A DNA stretch of 64,000 bases from Sinonovacula constricta (GCA_007844125.1 CM017570.1:53615686-53679685); one strand, 5' to 3'. Shown: positions 12,673 through 23,765, numbered from the stretch's first letter. Program-made: numbers and translations. Notes: generated by a model from the sequence alone, not told the origin.

Positions 12673-12689
12673 AGACAGCACAGAAGGAT

Positions 12690-12960
12690 CTGCTCTTCCC
12701 TGCTGCTGAGTATAAGTGATTTCTGAAGCCAATCTACATACATGTGAACTTTTTCTGAGGCCAAAGTGGGAGATTTTCACTTGCAAAGTGGGAGATCTGT
12801 TTTTTTAATATAAACAAAGAAGTTATGTGTTTCCAAATGGTTAGATTTCTGAAAATTTGTAAAACACCCCTCATTTTTTAGTATTTTTTAAGCTTTAAAG
12901 TAGGTGACTCCCTCCAAAAGTGGGAGAGTTCATGTCTATGCAACTACCAGTGTGCATCCC
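12690..12960. repeat. Dispersed repeat pair, copy 1 (partner at 60690)
   Basis: 'CATGTGAACTTTTTCTGAGG' followed by 'GTGGGAGATTTTCACTTGC' and 'AAAGTGGGAGA' is shared with 60690-60905, as is 'CTCCCTCCAAAAGTGGGAG'. Function and class are unknown. Confidence 0.75.
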
Positions 12961-13591
12961 AAGTGTTGAGAACTTTGTGATATCTTATTTCTAGTACAAT
13001 CCCTTCCTATAATAAAGCTATATCATCCCAATCCAGAATTGAGTGATATTTACTGCCAATCGGAAGTGGAGCAGCTCATAGCAGAGCAGTAAATTTTCTT
13101 GAAATTGTACAGATAAGGCTTTCATCACATGGTTTTTATTAGGTTGTGTTTTTTTGTTTTTTTTTAAATAGATAGCATTGACAGAATTATGGTCTTCAAA
13201 GTGACATCTACTGAGAGACTTAGGGATTGTCTCCCTGAATTAATCTCCAAATGCAAGTAGGTCCTATTATATGGACTGCTTGTTTTTTATGCTTGTACTC
13301 TCTGGAGCATATGCTGACTTTTAATGCTTGAATTGTGACAATCAAAGCACTCAACATTGACAAAAAAAGTGAATTTTCTTGTTTAAATTACATGTATTGA
13401 TAATGGCATCACTTCTGAAAGAACATGGGATAAAATCCAAGAATTCCAATTAATTTAAAGGACCTACCTTCTGTTTGGACTATCATGGATATTTTATGGA
13501 GATAATGTTGATTTTCGCCTATTTTCATCACTATTAACACATTTGGTATTTCTTTTATTTGTACTATTACTGCAGGTCAAATACAGATTAC
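12961..13591. other. Unique AT-rich sequence, no gene seen
   Basis: No open frame above background and no repeat that I could match elsewhere. Confidence 0.45.
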
Positions 13592-14697
13592 TATGGAATG
13601 AACAGCTGTTACTTAAGTGGAGTTAGACCTCAAACAGACGTAGAACCAGTGACACACAGGTGATCAGGAACATGTCCTAATTGGTGACGCGCTGGAGCGT
13701 GCCGCCTATATATGGAATGAACAGCTGTTACTTAAGTGGAGTTAGACCTCAAACAGACGTAGAACCAGTGACACACCACAGGTGATCTGGAACATGTTCT
13801 AATTGGTGACGCGCTGGAGCGTGCCGCCTATATATGGAATGAACAGCTGTTACTTAAGTGGAGTTAGACCTCAAACAGACGTAGAACCAGTGACACACCA
13901 CAGCTGATCTGGATCATGTCCTAATTGGTGACACGCTGGAGCGTGCCGCCTATATATGGAATGAACTGCTGTTACTTAAGTGGAGTTAAAACGTCAAACA
14001 GACGTAGAACCAGTGACACACCACAGCTGATCTGGATCATGTCCTAATTGGTGACGCGCTGGAGCGTGCCGCCTATATATGGAATGAACTGCTGTTACTT
14101 AAGTGGAGTTAAAACGTCAAACAGACGTAGAACCAGTGACACACCACAGCTGATCTGGATCATGTCCTAATTGGTGACGCGCTGGAGCGTGCCGCCTATA
14201 TATGGAATGAACTGCTGTTACTTAAGTGGAGTTAGACCTCAAACAGACGTAGAACCAGTGACACACCACAGCTGATCTGGATCATGTCCTAATTGGTGAC
14301 ACGCTGGAGCGTGCCGCCTATATATGGAATGAACTGCTGTTACTTAAGTGGAGTTAAAACGTCAAACAGACGTAGAACCAGTGACACACCACAGCTGATC
14401 TGGATCATGTCCTAATTGGTGACACGCTGGAGCGTGCCGCCTATATATGGAATGAACTGCTGTTACTTAAGTGGAGTTAAAACGTCAAACAGACGTAGAA
14501 CCAGTGACACACCACAGCTGATCTGGATCATGTCCTAATTGGTGACGCGCTGGAGCGTGCCGCCTATATATGGAATGAACTGCTGTTACTTAAGTGGAGT
14601 TAGACCTCAAACAGACGTAGAACCAGTGACACACCACAGCTGATCTGGAACATGTCCTAATTGGTGACGCGCTGGAGCGTGCCGCCTATATATGGAA
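13592..14697. repeat. 122-124-bp minisatellite, about nine copies
   Basis: The unit contains 'TATATGGAATGAACAGCTGT', 'TACTTAAGTGGAGTTAGACC', 'CAGACGTAGAACCAGTGACA' and 'TGACGCGCTGGAGCGTGCCG'. Copies are very similar to one another, and 'TTAGACCTC' and 'TTAAAACGTC' variants alternate in blocks. The GCGCTGGAGCG...GGAATG part also occurs singly at about 23895-23935 and 51645-51690 (opposite strand), so the array amplifies part of a dispersed element. Confidence 0.95.
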
Positions 14698-14915
14698 TGC
14701 TGAAAAATTTTGCACATGCCAGCGGATGTCCTCGGACATTCTCGTTCTAGCTAAGTCAGTTATTGGCGATGCTATAAAAATGCACTTGCTAGTGGATCTC
14801 TTCAGCCATTCTCGTTCTCGCTAGAGAATAGGGCTGGGGAGCGAAAATGGGGAGGTGTTCCGAATTTCAGAAGTTCCGCAATTTACACGTTCTCAACATA
14901 CGGGTCCTAATTCGG
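14698..14915 (+). repeat. Terminal part of the dispersed element that seeded the 122-bp array
   Basis: Downstream of the last array unit, 'GGAATGCTGAAAAATTTTGC', 'ACATG' and 'GGGTCCTAATTCGGTTAATA' follow. The reverse-strand copies at 23800-23945 and 51565-51695 have the equivalent order: 'CCGAATTAGGACCCATATTT', 'CATGTGCAAATTTCAG', 'GCATTCCATATATA', 'CGCTCCAG'. This supports one dispersed family with the array at its inner edge. Confidence 0.6.
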
Positions 14916-15504
14916 TTAATAGTGTTCTTTTTATATTTATTAGTATTTATTCTTTGTTTGTAATTTCCACACAAACGAGGTATTTTTACTTATTAAATTT
15001 CTAAACATTAGTGTACATCTGACGGTTATACTTGTTAATGAAGACATGTTGATCCCTTTTTTAGGATTGTACATATAAGTAGCCTTATATAGATCTACCA
15101 GAATTAAATTATTCCAGTGGTTTTAATGTTTACTTAATAATTTAAATCAGTCATCTCTGAATTTCTAATAAATATTAATTTTCATTGTTGCGTCGCCCTT
15201 TGATGATTCGCATCAATGCTTTTCTTGTATGTTATATGAAGACTAACGAGGTTAGGGGTTAAGAACATACAAACTTGGTGCATTGCAACCTTGTATGAGA
15301 TAAAGTGTTATTGTACTTGTGGTTTTCCAGTAAAAAAGCTAAGGAGATAGATGTTTTGTGAGGGCTTCCTATGAGGTAAATTGTATCACATAATTATAAA
15401 ATGTGACGGAGCCTATAAAAAAGACCAATACAAAACACGAGCCTCTGTTTCTTGCAGGGTTAGCAATTATTTAGTTTATGGTATGCATAATTTGAATCTC
15501 GCGT
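14916..15504. other. Unique AT-rich sequence, no gene seen
   Basis: No supported coding, RNA or repeat feature. Confidence 0.45.
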
Positions 15505-15600
15505 CGCTGAACCCACGTGGTTAGGGCAGAGAAGTGACACAATTGTGACTCTCCACGCTCTACCTTCTACTGTGGTTTCAGACCCAGTCATGAACAATTA
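15505..15600 (+). mobile_element. Possible decayed tRNA-related SINE head
   Basis: 'ACGTGGTTAGGGCAGAGAAG' resembles an A box, and 'TGGTTTCAGACCCAGTC' 50 bp later resembles a decayed B box (GGTTCGANTCC). The spacing suits a tRNA-like promoter. No body or tail was recognised, so the call is tentative. Confidence 0.3.
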
Positions 15601-15675
15601 TTAATAAAATTGCCAGGGGGGTTTTGCTTGTTGACATTTACTTTGCAGATGTGATGTTTCTAAAAATGTACCATG

Positions 15676-15995
15676 TTGTTTGTTTATTGAGTTTATCATC
15701 CCACCAACAGTATTTCAGTTATCTGGAGACGGTGTCCACTTAAAGCAGATATAGTGCTGCCTCCACTGTGTATAGCATGCCGTGAATACCTGGCATGATA
15801 CCACACCCAGTCACATTATCCTGACACCGGGCCAACCAGTCATGGAACTACCCCAATATTTGCTTGAGCATTAGCAAGGAAGCTATGCCACTATCATTTT
15901 TTATGACTTTGGTATGTTGCAGCCCAGGTTCGAACCCGGGGCCTACCATACCTGAAGCCAATGCTGTACCGACTGCCCTACCATGTCCTGTACAA
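15676..15995 (-). mobile_element. tRNA-derived SINE, family 1, minus strand
   Basis: Full-length reverse copy. The tail side begins 'TGTTTGTTTATTGAGTTTAT', the body reads 'GACACCGGGCCAACCAGTC', and the tRNA head contains 'GGTTCGAACCCGGGGCC', the complement of box B. The adjacent AT-rich sequence to about 16370 also matches the sequence flanking the SINEs at 41.7 and 42.2 kb. Confidence 0.88.
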
Positions 15996-16410
15996 TTTAC
16001 TATAATTGTTATAATAAAGCACAGGAAATTTACTAGATTGAAAGATATGATTGAATGCAAATTGTCTATGACCATACATCTACCACATCCTGCCTTTTGA
16101 CATAAGATTATGTAAATAATTGGCACATTATTGATAACATTTAAAAGTCAAATTATCTACAAATTCCATCCAAACATTGACAGAAGACATTTAATCTAAT
16201 TGATGATAAATCAATTGATCCATAATTTGGAGGCTGACTTTGCATTATATATTGAGAATTTGTCAAAAATGATTGCTTATTGACAGCCAATGTGACAAGT
16301 ATTTATGGCAAAACGTGTACAAGAATAATTGCTTTTTATTGGAGAATTTTCTAAGAGTGTTTTCTAAGAACTCAAGAATGACTTCAAGTATCTTAAAGCA
16401 TGTTTTCTTC

Positions 16411-16895
16411 TTATAGGTGGTATTTGATGGTTTGGAACCCGAAAAATCTTTTATAACAAAAAAGGTCGTTGTTACCTAAAAAAAACTCCTGCAAAATGCT
16501 GTTCATTGATGCTAAAGATCTGTGTGAACAGTCAAACATAGATCCCCACTTGTTACTGTAAACAGGTATTTCCTATCCGAGTCATGCTGCAGAGATAGCT
16601 ATTTTTAAACTAAGAAATTACATTATATCATCATTCAGGTAATCCTCTTTGACATCGCTATCTATTTTTAGCAGAGACCATTATCACGTTTTTATAGGGA
16701 AGAATGAACATTTAGAGTGTGTGTTATTTTTCTTCATGATTTGTACTGTCTTTCAATATAGCCAGAATTCTAAATCATCTTTTTTTAGACAAAGGCATGA
16801 GTTTTTGCAGAAATTATGCCCAACTTCCCACAATAGTGGTTGGTTAGGCTTCATGTATTTAATACAAGCAATCTGTTGGATACCACTTTTTATCC
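16411..16895 (+). mobile_element. piggyBac-like MITE, decayed full-length copy
   Basis: Left end 'TTATAGGTGGTATTTGATGG' and right end 'CTGTTGGATACCACTTTTTA' correspond to the 12184 element with mutated TTAA flanks. The interior matches along its length, including 'AACAGGTATTTCCTATCCGA' and 'TTATCACG'. The plus-strand frame at 16649-16918 lies inside the MITE and is not a gene. Confidence 0.8.
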
Positions 16896-17205
16896 TTATA
16901 AGGCAATATTTGCTATAAGCATATAACAAACTCCCAAGTTATTTGCTGATGAGTCATGCACAGGTCATTGGACGTCTGGAAGTTACCAGTCAATCCTCGT
17001 CACATAATCCTTATAAGGCTACATTGACTATAAGCAGAACAGAATTCTACAGGAAAATGTAACATATAGATTAAGACTCGACAGCAGCAACTAACCCAGA
17101 TCAAGGCAGCTGGCTGATCTGGATCTACACAATTTGCAACACTGTTCCTCGTTAGCAGGCTGATTTCATACCACAGCATATTTATTGGTTATTTACGTCC
17201 CTAAG
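16896..17205. other. No gene seen; duplicated phrase
   Basis: The phrase 'ATCCTTATAAGGC' occurs at the end of the MITE and again about 115 bp later, with 'ACTATAAGCA' following the second copy. Nothing else is supported. Confidence 0.4.
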
Positions 17206-17207
17206 TC

Positions 17208-17390
17208 ATGAACAGGTGGACTCTGGATCGGAGGGTCCCAGATTCGAACCCTGAAATGGACCATGTGATGCTAGTCCTTGAGCAAGATTATTTACTGCAC
17301 ATAGTGCTGGTTCAACTTAGGAAGTGGGCAGTCAATAGGTATTAATATAAGTTGAAAGATCTTGTTTCCCAATCGACTATATATAAAAAT
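17208..17390 (+). mobile_element. tRNA-derived SINE, family 3 (V-SINE-like)
   Basis: The B-box-like 'CAGATTCGAACCCTG' is followed by 'TAGTCCTTGAGCAAGATTAT' and 'GGAAGTGGGCAGTCAATAGG'. The 'CCTTGAGCAAG' motif resembles the conserved domain of V-type SINEs (from memory). The best partner is 49018-49205, which shares 'AGGAAGTGGGCAGTTAATAA'. Confidence 0.6.
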
Positions 17391-18295
17391 ATTTAAACTA
17401 CCTGTTATTTAGATGATTACAAAGATTTTTCTCATGTGAACTTCACAATACAAAGCTTAACAGCATCATAATGACATACTGCAAGAAACAACACAAACAA
17501 AGCAAATAAAACCAATGTCATCGAGTTGTCCCCTATGCTGCAGATGATCTATTAAAAATGTATTGGTAAAATGGATTGATTTATTGTCTGAAATTAAAGT
17601 CCAACATTTTACAAGGTAAATATATATTAACACCATGTCTGCTTCAATGTTATTTTAAAGGTGCATTTAAAACAAGTTCCTGCACCAATACTGAAAGTGA
17701 TGTGAGTGTTGCTGTGATATTGTTGATAGACTAATCCGACCGCAGAGAATATCGCCGATAGTATCGGCCGTAGACAACTGTATTGTGCTAAATTAAGGGA
17801 AAAGTTACGTTGTTTTTACCTAAATTTTGACATTAAACATAAGAAAAAACGTTTGAATTCGTTTCTGTATGAATAAAAACAACAATATGCAATAAATATT
17901 TGCATAAATATCAATTCATTCTAACAAAATGTAAATCAAAGAACCAAACATATTTCTAGGAAATATCAAACCACACAAGGCCTTATAGATGTTTGTTAAA
18001 ACTGACTGGCCATTTCAAAATAATTGAAGAACAATCACACAAAACAATAAAGCCTTCCAGTCAATTTGGGAAACATGGCAATCAGGAAAACCTATACACA
18101 GTAAAACTTCCATTACGATAATATTTCATCATCTTAGACAAATAAAGACATAGAATTTTAAATCTAAATGTTACCATTAACCCCTAGTCAGTTGAGATTT
18201 GTAAAAATCTCGTATCAAAAACTGTCTGTTATAACAGCATGGTAAATTACTTTCCATTTTAAGAGACAATTTGTTTGTTTTGTTTTTGTTTTGTG
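17391..18295. other. Unique AT-rich sequence, no gene seen
   Basis: No supported feature. There is a locally CpG-rich phrase near 17735-17780 ('CCGACCGCAGAGAATATCGC'). Confidence 0.45.
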
Positions 18296-18299
18296 TTAC

Positions 18300-18517
18300 A
18301 TCACACTGACACAATGGTGGTCATACTGGTGACGTCCGGCTAATTATTGGTGGAGGAAGACCGCAGACTAATGTCTGGGTAGAACCACCAGCTCACTGCA
18401 GATTAGCTGGAAAACCTCCCCACATGCAAGTTCTCGAACCGGGACTCGAACCCGCGCGGTGAGGGGCTGAGGAGTTTCAAGTCAGCGACTCTAACCTCTC
18501 GGCCACAAGCACCCCGA
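18300..18517 (-). mobile_element. SINE family 2 with a class-II-tRNA-like head
   Basis: On the minus strand the head reads 'GTGGCCGAGAGGTTAGAGTC' and later 'GCGGGTTCGAGTCCCGG', matching A and B boxes with a spacing that suggests a Ser/Leu-type tRNA ancestor. The body on the plus strand is 'GTGGAGGAAGACCGCAGAC', 'TGTCTGGGTAGAACCACC' and 'GCTGGAAAACCTCCC'. Other copies or fragments lie at 10229, 20340, 40540, 40985, 43020, 44105 and 48335. Confidence 0.8.
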
Positions 18518-18795
18518 GACAATTTATAGCAAACAGTGACAGTACTGATCAAACAGTTCTCAGCTTCATGCTGGATGATCGGCATGTTCTCTATTATTCC
18601 TGATTTGTTTGGACTTGCAAGATAAGAGATTTAACAACATAGACAGAAGTTATGGAGATTGTTTTTGAAAAAGTTAAACATTCAATTTAGATTCTAACCT
18701 CAACAAATTATATCAAAGGCTACAGTTATTATGATGGAAAAAAAGATCTAAAAGATTGTGTGAGACAGTTTGAAAAAAAATATTGTTCTGCAATA

Positions 18796-20136
18796 CGAGG
18801 GACATTTATAAAGTATTAATCAGTGCGATTTTTTAACGTTAATCCGAGCGTAATTGGTACATGTTATACATGTATGGAAAGATTAGACTCTCCTCTACAG
18901 TTACGTGCATGAGGAAACCGGGAAAAACCTACACAATGAGCGCAATGTTCACTTGAATCGACTTCGGTCAGGTACACTGCAGTTAAAAATGGCAGATAAA
19001 GAGAACAATTCTCAAGATGAGCAAAGAGCGTATTGTAAAATAGGCGCATTGCTTGGCATTGCTGCACCTGATATTAAATCAGACTTAGATAAGGTTTATG
19101 GGGACAGTGCCCTGTCGTATGCCACAGTTAGAAGATGGGTCCGTCTATTTACCTCCGGTAGAGAGGCGATAAAAGATGAGGCCCATTCTGGCCGTCCAGT
19201 TACAACAATGACTGACGGAAATATTGCCGCTGTTAAAAAAAGCTGTGGAAGATGATGCCCGCTGTACAGTGAAGGAGATAAGTAATTTATGTGGCATTAA
19301 TTCGTCATCGGTTTTTCAAATATTGACTCGCGTGTTAAAGCTACGCAAGGTTTGCGCCAGGTGGATACCCCACCTTCTCACTGAGGACCAAAAACGGGAG
19401 CGCGTGCGAATTGCGTCACAGCTGCTCGATATATACAAGAATGCTGACCAAAACCGCAAGAAAGAAATTGTGACTGGCGATGAAACATGGGTATATATTT
19501 ATGAGCCTGACAGTAAAGAAAAAAATAAGGTGTTGGTCGGTGAAAATGACGAACGGCCACAAGTTGCCCGTAGAGCTCTCACCTCAAAACGCATTATGTA
19601 TGCATTATTTTTTAATTGCCAGGGAATGGTTGCTCAAATTCCTATACCAGAAGGCAGGAGTGTTACTGGAATATTTTACCGAGATTCGGTTCTTTCTGCT
19701 GTTGTAAGCCACTATACTGCAGCCTGTCCCCGTACCGGCGTACGCGGAATCAAGCTCCTTCATGATAACGCACCTGCCTACAAGTCAGTGGTGATAAAGT
19801 CGTATCTTAGCGACAACAGCATTGACACTTTACCACACCCTGCATATAGCCCTGATCTTGCTCCGTGCAATTTTTGGTTGAATCCTTATATCAAGAACTA
19901 CATGAGAGGTCGACGTTTTGAATCTCGGCACACCGTCGGCAGCATGCTTTTTCAGTGTCTAAACACTAAACCTAAAGAGAGCTACTGAAAAGCATTTTCC
20001 GATTGGATTCATTGCTTGGAAAAGTGCATCCAAGTCAAAGGGGAATACTTCGAAGGGTTGGTCTAACAATTTCTGCAGAAATATTACGTATATGACTAAA
20101 GCGCCACACTGATTAATACTTTATAAATGCCCCTCG
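18796..20136 (+). mobile_element. Full-length mariner element, 1341 bp, TA-flanked
   Basis: The ends are TA dinucleotides at 18794-18795 and 20137-20138. Inverted repeats of about 31 bp begin 'CGAGGGACATTTATAAAGTA' on the left; the right end is its complement with one mismatch. The 1.3-kb length, TA target and a single central transposase frame are standard for mariner. Close terminal identity suggests a fairly recent insertion, although the transposase is broken. Confidence 0.95.
18989..20066 (+). pseudogene. mariner transposase, broken by one frameshift and one nonsense codon
   Basis: The family binds the element's inverted repeats and cuts and pastes it into TA sites. I chose the Met at 18989, where residues MADKENNSQDEQRAYC open a helix-turn-helix region with 'RRWVRLF' and the GRP linker. 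The reading frame slips by one base at an A7 run (about 19233-19239). The second frame then holds the catalytic GDETW (first Asp) and 'LLHDNAP' (second Asp). After exactly 34 intervening residues, in 'YSPDLAPCNFW', the position normally occupied by the third Asp is Asn (DD34N). An in-frame TGA at 19986-19988 interrupts the C-terminus; the same frame continues with 'AFSDWIHCLEK' and 'GEYFEGLV' to TAA at 20064-20066. Allowing for the extra base, the length is about 358 residues, typical for mariner. It is certainly inactive as read, though the A-run slip could be an assembly error. Confidence 0.93.
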
Positions 20137-20339
20137 TATTCCAGTGAAACCCTTTGGATAATGTATTCTTAACCTCTGTAACACGGGTTTACAGGTTTTA
20201 CCATTTTTTAAATTAATTTTACTTATTTAAACTTACTGAATTAGTAAGCTAGCTCAATTTCTTGGCTTTTTCTGTCAATCAAATTGCTCAAGGCATTTCA
20301 CATGAATGAGTTTTTTTCTACATAATTATTTTATCATGT

Positions 20340-20500
20340 CGCACCTACACATTTTGGCTATGTCCAAGACCCCAAACAAATGTCAGGGCAGAACCACGGC
20401 ACACTACAGGTCAGCTTGAATACCTCCCTATATGAAAGTTCTCACTCTGATTTGAACCCACATGGTGTGGGACTGAGGTGTTACAAGTCAAGTCAAACAC
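20340..20500 (-). mobile_element. Decayed SINE family 2 copy
   Basis: 'CAAATGTCAGGGCAGAACCA', 'CACTACAGGTCAGCTTGAAT' and 'GATTTGAACCCACATGGTG' follow the order of the 18300 copy. Confidence 0.6.
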
Positions 20501-20744
20501 AGGGATCCCCGACTAATGTTGAACATCTATAATTAATACAAAGAAAGTGCTGCAATCAGTGAGGTATCACTTAAAAAAAAGTCACATTTTGTGTCAATGC
20601 AAACCATAGCAGATAAACTGTCATAAATAGTTTTGTGTTTGATAAACTGACCCTTCGTAAACAATATATCTCTGCTATAAGTGTAGTTAACATATAATAA
20701 GCAACAGGTTTAGAGTTGCGGACCAGAACTAAGAGATGTTTATG

Positions 20745-21566
20745 TTCAAGTGGCTCAGATGTAACCCATTTATGCTCAACTGGCTGATATATAACCCATT
20801 TATATGCTGCACTGGCTCAAATGTAACCCATTTATGTTCAACTAGGTCAGATGTAACCCATTTATGTTCAACTAGGTCAGATGTAGCCCATTTATTGGCC
20901 CAACTGGCTCATATGAAACCCATTTATGCTCAACTAGCTCAGATATAACTCATTTATGCTCAACAGGCTCAGATTTAACCCATTTATGCTCAACTAGCTC
21001 AGATGCAACCCATTTATACCCAACTGGCTCAGATATGATCCATTTAAGCTCACCTAGCTCAGATGTAACCCATTTATGCCCAACTGGCTCAGATATTATC
21101 CATTTAAGAACTCCTAGCTCAGCTGCAACCCATTTATGCTCAACTAGCTCAGATGTAACCCATTTATGCCCAACTGGCTCAGATATGATCCATTTAAGCT
21201 CACCTAGCTCAGATGCAACCCATTTATGCCCAACTGGCTCAGATATGATCCATTTAAGCTCACCTAGCTCAGATGCAACCCATTTATGCTCAACTAGCTC
21301 AGATGTAACCCATTTATGCTCAGCTAGCTCAGATGTAACCCATTTATGCTCAACAGGCTCAGATGTAACCCATTTATGCTCAACTAGCTCAGATGTAACC
21401 CATTTATGCTCAGCCAGCTCAGATGTAACCCATTTAAGCTCAACTAGCTCAGATGTAACCCATTTAAGCTCAACAGGCTTAGATGTAACCCATTTGAGCT
21501 CAACTGGCTCAGATATAACCCATTTATGCTCAACTAGCTGAGATGTAACCAGTTTATGCTAAACTA
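20745..21566. repeat. 30-bp minisatellite, left block
   Basis: About 27 copies of 'CAGATGTAACCCATTTATGC' plus 'TCAACTAGCT'. Variants include 'ATATGATCCATTTAAGC'. The 168-codon plus-strand frame (SSDVTHLCSTS-like) is the repeat translated and is not a gene. The array is interrupted by a LINE and resumes at 22826. Confidence 0.95.
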
Positions 21567-21574
21567 GCTTAAAT

Positions 21575-22825
21575 TTGAACAGAACAGAACAGAACAGAAA
21601 TTTAATTTGTACTTAAAGGCCTTAGGCCAATAATACAATTTACATAATTATACAATTATACAAAACATGAGTTATGTTATTATCGTTACATTTTTCTTCA
21701 TCCCTTCATAATTTCATACACATAATAACACAGTTGTTTCAATACTAAATCATTATTTGATGTCATCAGGTTTATAAAATTTATTCTATTTCTACTCCCT
21801 TTATACCAACTAAGTAATAACTGATTTCTGGGTTCATCCTATCTGGGACAGATAAACATTACATGGTATTCATCTTCAACAACATGTGTGTTTAATCTTT
21901 CTAAACAATGGTTACACAATTTTTCGCTGAGTGGTATATTATTGTGGCATCCAATTTCAATTGCATAATTGTGATTGGAGCATCTAAATTTTGCATACAT
22001 CTTTTTGAACTTGAATGGAATGGAAAGAGATAAATACCGCTCTGGATTAAGTAATGTTTTAAACTCTTTATACGTACAACATTTTGGTGATTGATTTATT
22101 TCTGACAACCAGTTCTGCCTAGCAATATCATGTAATCGTTGTTTAAAAATAGAAATAAACAAATTCACGTCCCCTAAATTCTGATTTATCCATGCATGTC
22201 CAAATCCATATTTAAAAAGTAAGTCCTTTACATTAGTTGCCCAATTACGTCTTCCTAAATCATCTAGCCTTTATAACATTATATAACAGTTTTTAGGAGT
22301 TCTATCATCTGACATATATAATAGTTTGCACCAATATTTGATACATTTTAAAAGATACTCGGTAACAAGCGGAAAACTACCACATTCACCTAGAGCAATA
22401 TTATTAGTTGATTTAATACTTCATCCCAATATTGACTTACAAAACTGGGCCTGAATTTTTTCGATGGGATAGGACAGTACATTTCCCCAAATTTCGGATC
22501 CGTAAACTAAAATCGGTTTAACCATAGAGTCGAACAGTTTGAAGTATTCTTCAACATTCAAATAACCACATGTTTTTTTAAATCTATTTATGGCTAGAAT
22601 AGATTTTTTTGCTTGTAATGAAAGTTTTGCTTGGGCTTTTGTCCATTTTAAATTCGAACTAAATAATAATCCCATATATTTGTATTCGGAGGTGACATTT
22701 ACTGGATACCCTCTATAATACCACTTCTCATAGCTACGTAATTCTCGGCTGTTTCTAAATACTGTGATTTCTGTTTTCGATTGATTAACAGACATTCCGT
22801 AGCTTTCGCAGAAGTCAGAAATACT
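21575..22825 (-). mobile_element. 5'-truncated LINE inserted in the 30-bp array
   Basis: The insertion runs from 22825 down to 21575. At its 3' end a short UTR leads to a tail of about four TTCTG-type pentamers (plus strand 'AACAGAACAGAACAGAAC'). Array sequence flanks both sides. A short candidate target duplication, 'GCTTAAAT', occurs at 21567-21574 and 22826-22833. Truncation at the 5' end and a simple 3' tail are typical of target-primed reverse transcription. Confidence 0.88.
21698..22825 (-). pseudogene. LINE reverse transcriptase, C-terminal segment
   Basis: One frame can be followed from 22825 to a TGA at 21698-21700. It is broken by three in-frame stops: a TGA just after 'QFCKSILG' near 22418, a TAA near 22275, and a TAG at 21839-21841. 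Residues at the start, 'NQSKTEITVF', followed by 'YKYMGLLFS' and 'YGSEIWG', match the end of the reverse-transcriptase domain and thumb of non-LTR retrotransposons. The later 'KFRCSNHNYAIEIG' and 'EDEYHVMFICP' match the C-terminal region common in such proteins. The catalytic core and any endonuclease domain are absent because of 5' truncation. The first eight residues of the apparent longer ORF (to 22852) come from array DNA, not from the LINE. Confidence 0.88.
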
Positions 22826-22895
22826 GCTTAAATGTAACCCATCTATGCTCAACTAGCTCAGATGTAACCAGTTTATGGTTAACAGGATCAGAAGA
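22826..22895. repeat. 30-bp minisatellite, right remnant
   Basis: 'ATGTAACCCATCTATGCTCA' and 'ACTAGCTCAGATGTAACC' continue the array beyond the LINE for about two units before unique sequence. Confidence 0.88.
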
Positions 22896-22979
22896 ACAAT
22901 CATCTAGTTTAAGTATAAAATAAGCAATACACTTTTACTATTAACCTGTTGTATCTGGCAGAACATAGCTTGTTAAACT

Positions 22980-23225
22980 CTAAAGAAACTTGGTCAACAT
23001 CTTCAAACAAGACAAAAATAGCAAATAGTGCACATCGTGATCCAACAGATTCTTAAGAAAAAAAAACAATCTGGATATATACTTGTACTTGCCTTAGCCT
23101 GATTAATCCAGGCTTAGCAGTCAAAGAGTTAAAATGTTGTTTTTTTTCAGTAACAGGAGATTGTTCATGACACTAAAAGCATTCGGAACAAAGCTTCCCA
23201 GATATTTCAACTTACTTCCAGGAAT
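22980..23225. repeat. Dispersed homologous block, copy 1 (partner near 47890-48065)
   Basis: 'AACAGGAGATTGTTCATGAC', 'CTAAAAGCATTCGGAACAAA' and 'GCTTCCCAGATATTTCAACT' are matched at 47985-48060 with about 10-15% difference by eye. The block is noncoding in both places. Confidence 0.7.
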
Positions 23226-23670
23226 TTGATTACACTGGGGACACTCTTTAGAAAGTGGGTAATACAGAGACATTTGTCTCTGCATAGCTGTTTAATCTTC
23301 TCACATCTGATTTACTCAAACATTCTGAAGCAAGTGCAACGATTTTTTACAAGGCTATTAGCAATTATTACCTATACATGTCAAAGAGAAAAACACCTCT
23401 ACACTTACCAAAGACCTTTGCACTGCTAACTATTTTTTTAATCAAAATATATTTGTAACAAGTATAAAGGGAGAAATTATTTCTATTATTATATATTCAT
23501 CTGTTTTGCCATGTATAGGATGCATATATAAAAATGTCCTACTGCAAATCTTGCATAAAGGGTGCACATGACACAAACATGCTTTGGTGACTTTTGACAC
23601 TTGGTCTCCATGTACGACTGAAGTCACTAGTGTCACTAGGGTAAGGAAAGTGGGATAATCCAGACACACA
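23226..23670. other. No gene seen
   Basis: Two short frames (23226-23429 plus, 23442-23669 minus) have no recognisable domains and AT-rich codon content. Confidence 0.4.
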
Positions 23671-23671
23671 A

Positions 23672-23765
23672 CACCGGATCATGGGGTCCTACGTTCGAAC
23701 TCCAGTCAGATCGCCGCTAATGTCCTTGAAAAAGAATTTTAACTCATAATGCTTTCTTTATTCAA
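23672..23765 (+). mobile_element. SINE family 3 fragment
   Basis: 'ATCATGGGGTCCTACGTTCG', 'AACTCCAGTCAGATCGCCGC' and 'TGTCCTTGAAAAAG' match the family-3 head and domain. A second copy lies at 23950. Confidence 0.6.

Noticed and set aside
15848..16126. 92-codon minus-strand ORF
   Set aside because: It runs across a SINE head and body; similar peptides appear at 11228-11492 because the same SINE is translated there.
21035..21541. 168-codon plus-strand ORF (SSDVTHLCSTS repeats)
   Set aside because: It is the 30-bp minisatellite read in frame; there is no unique sequence in it.
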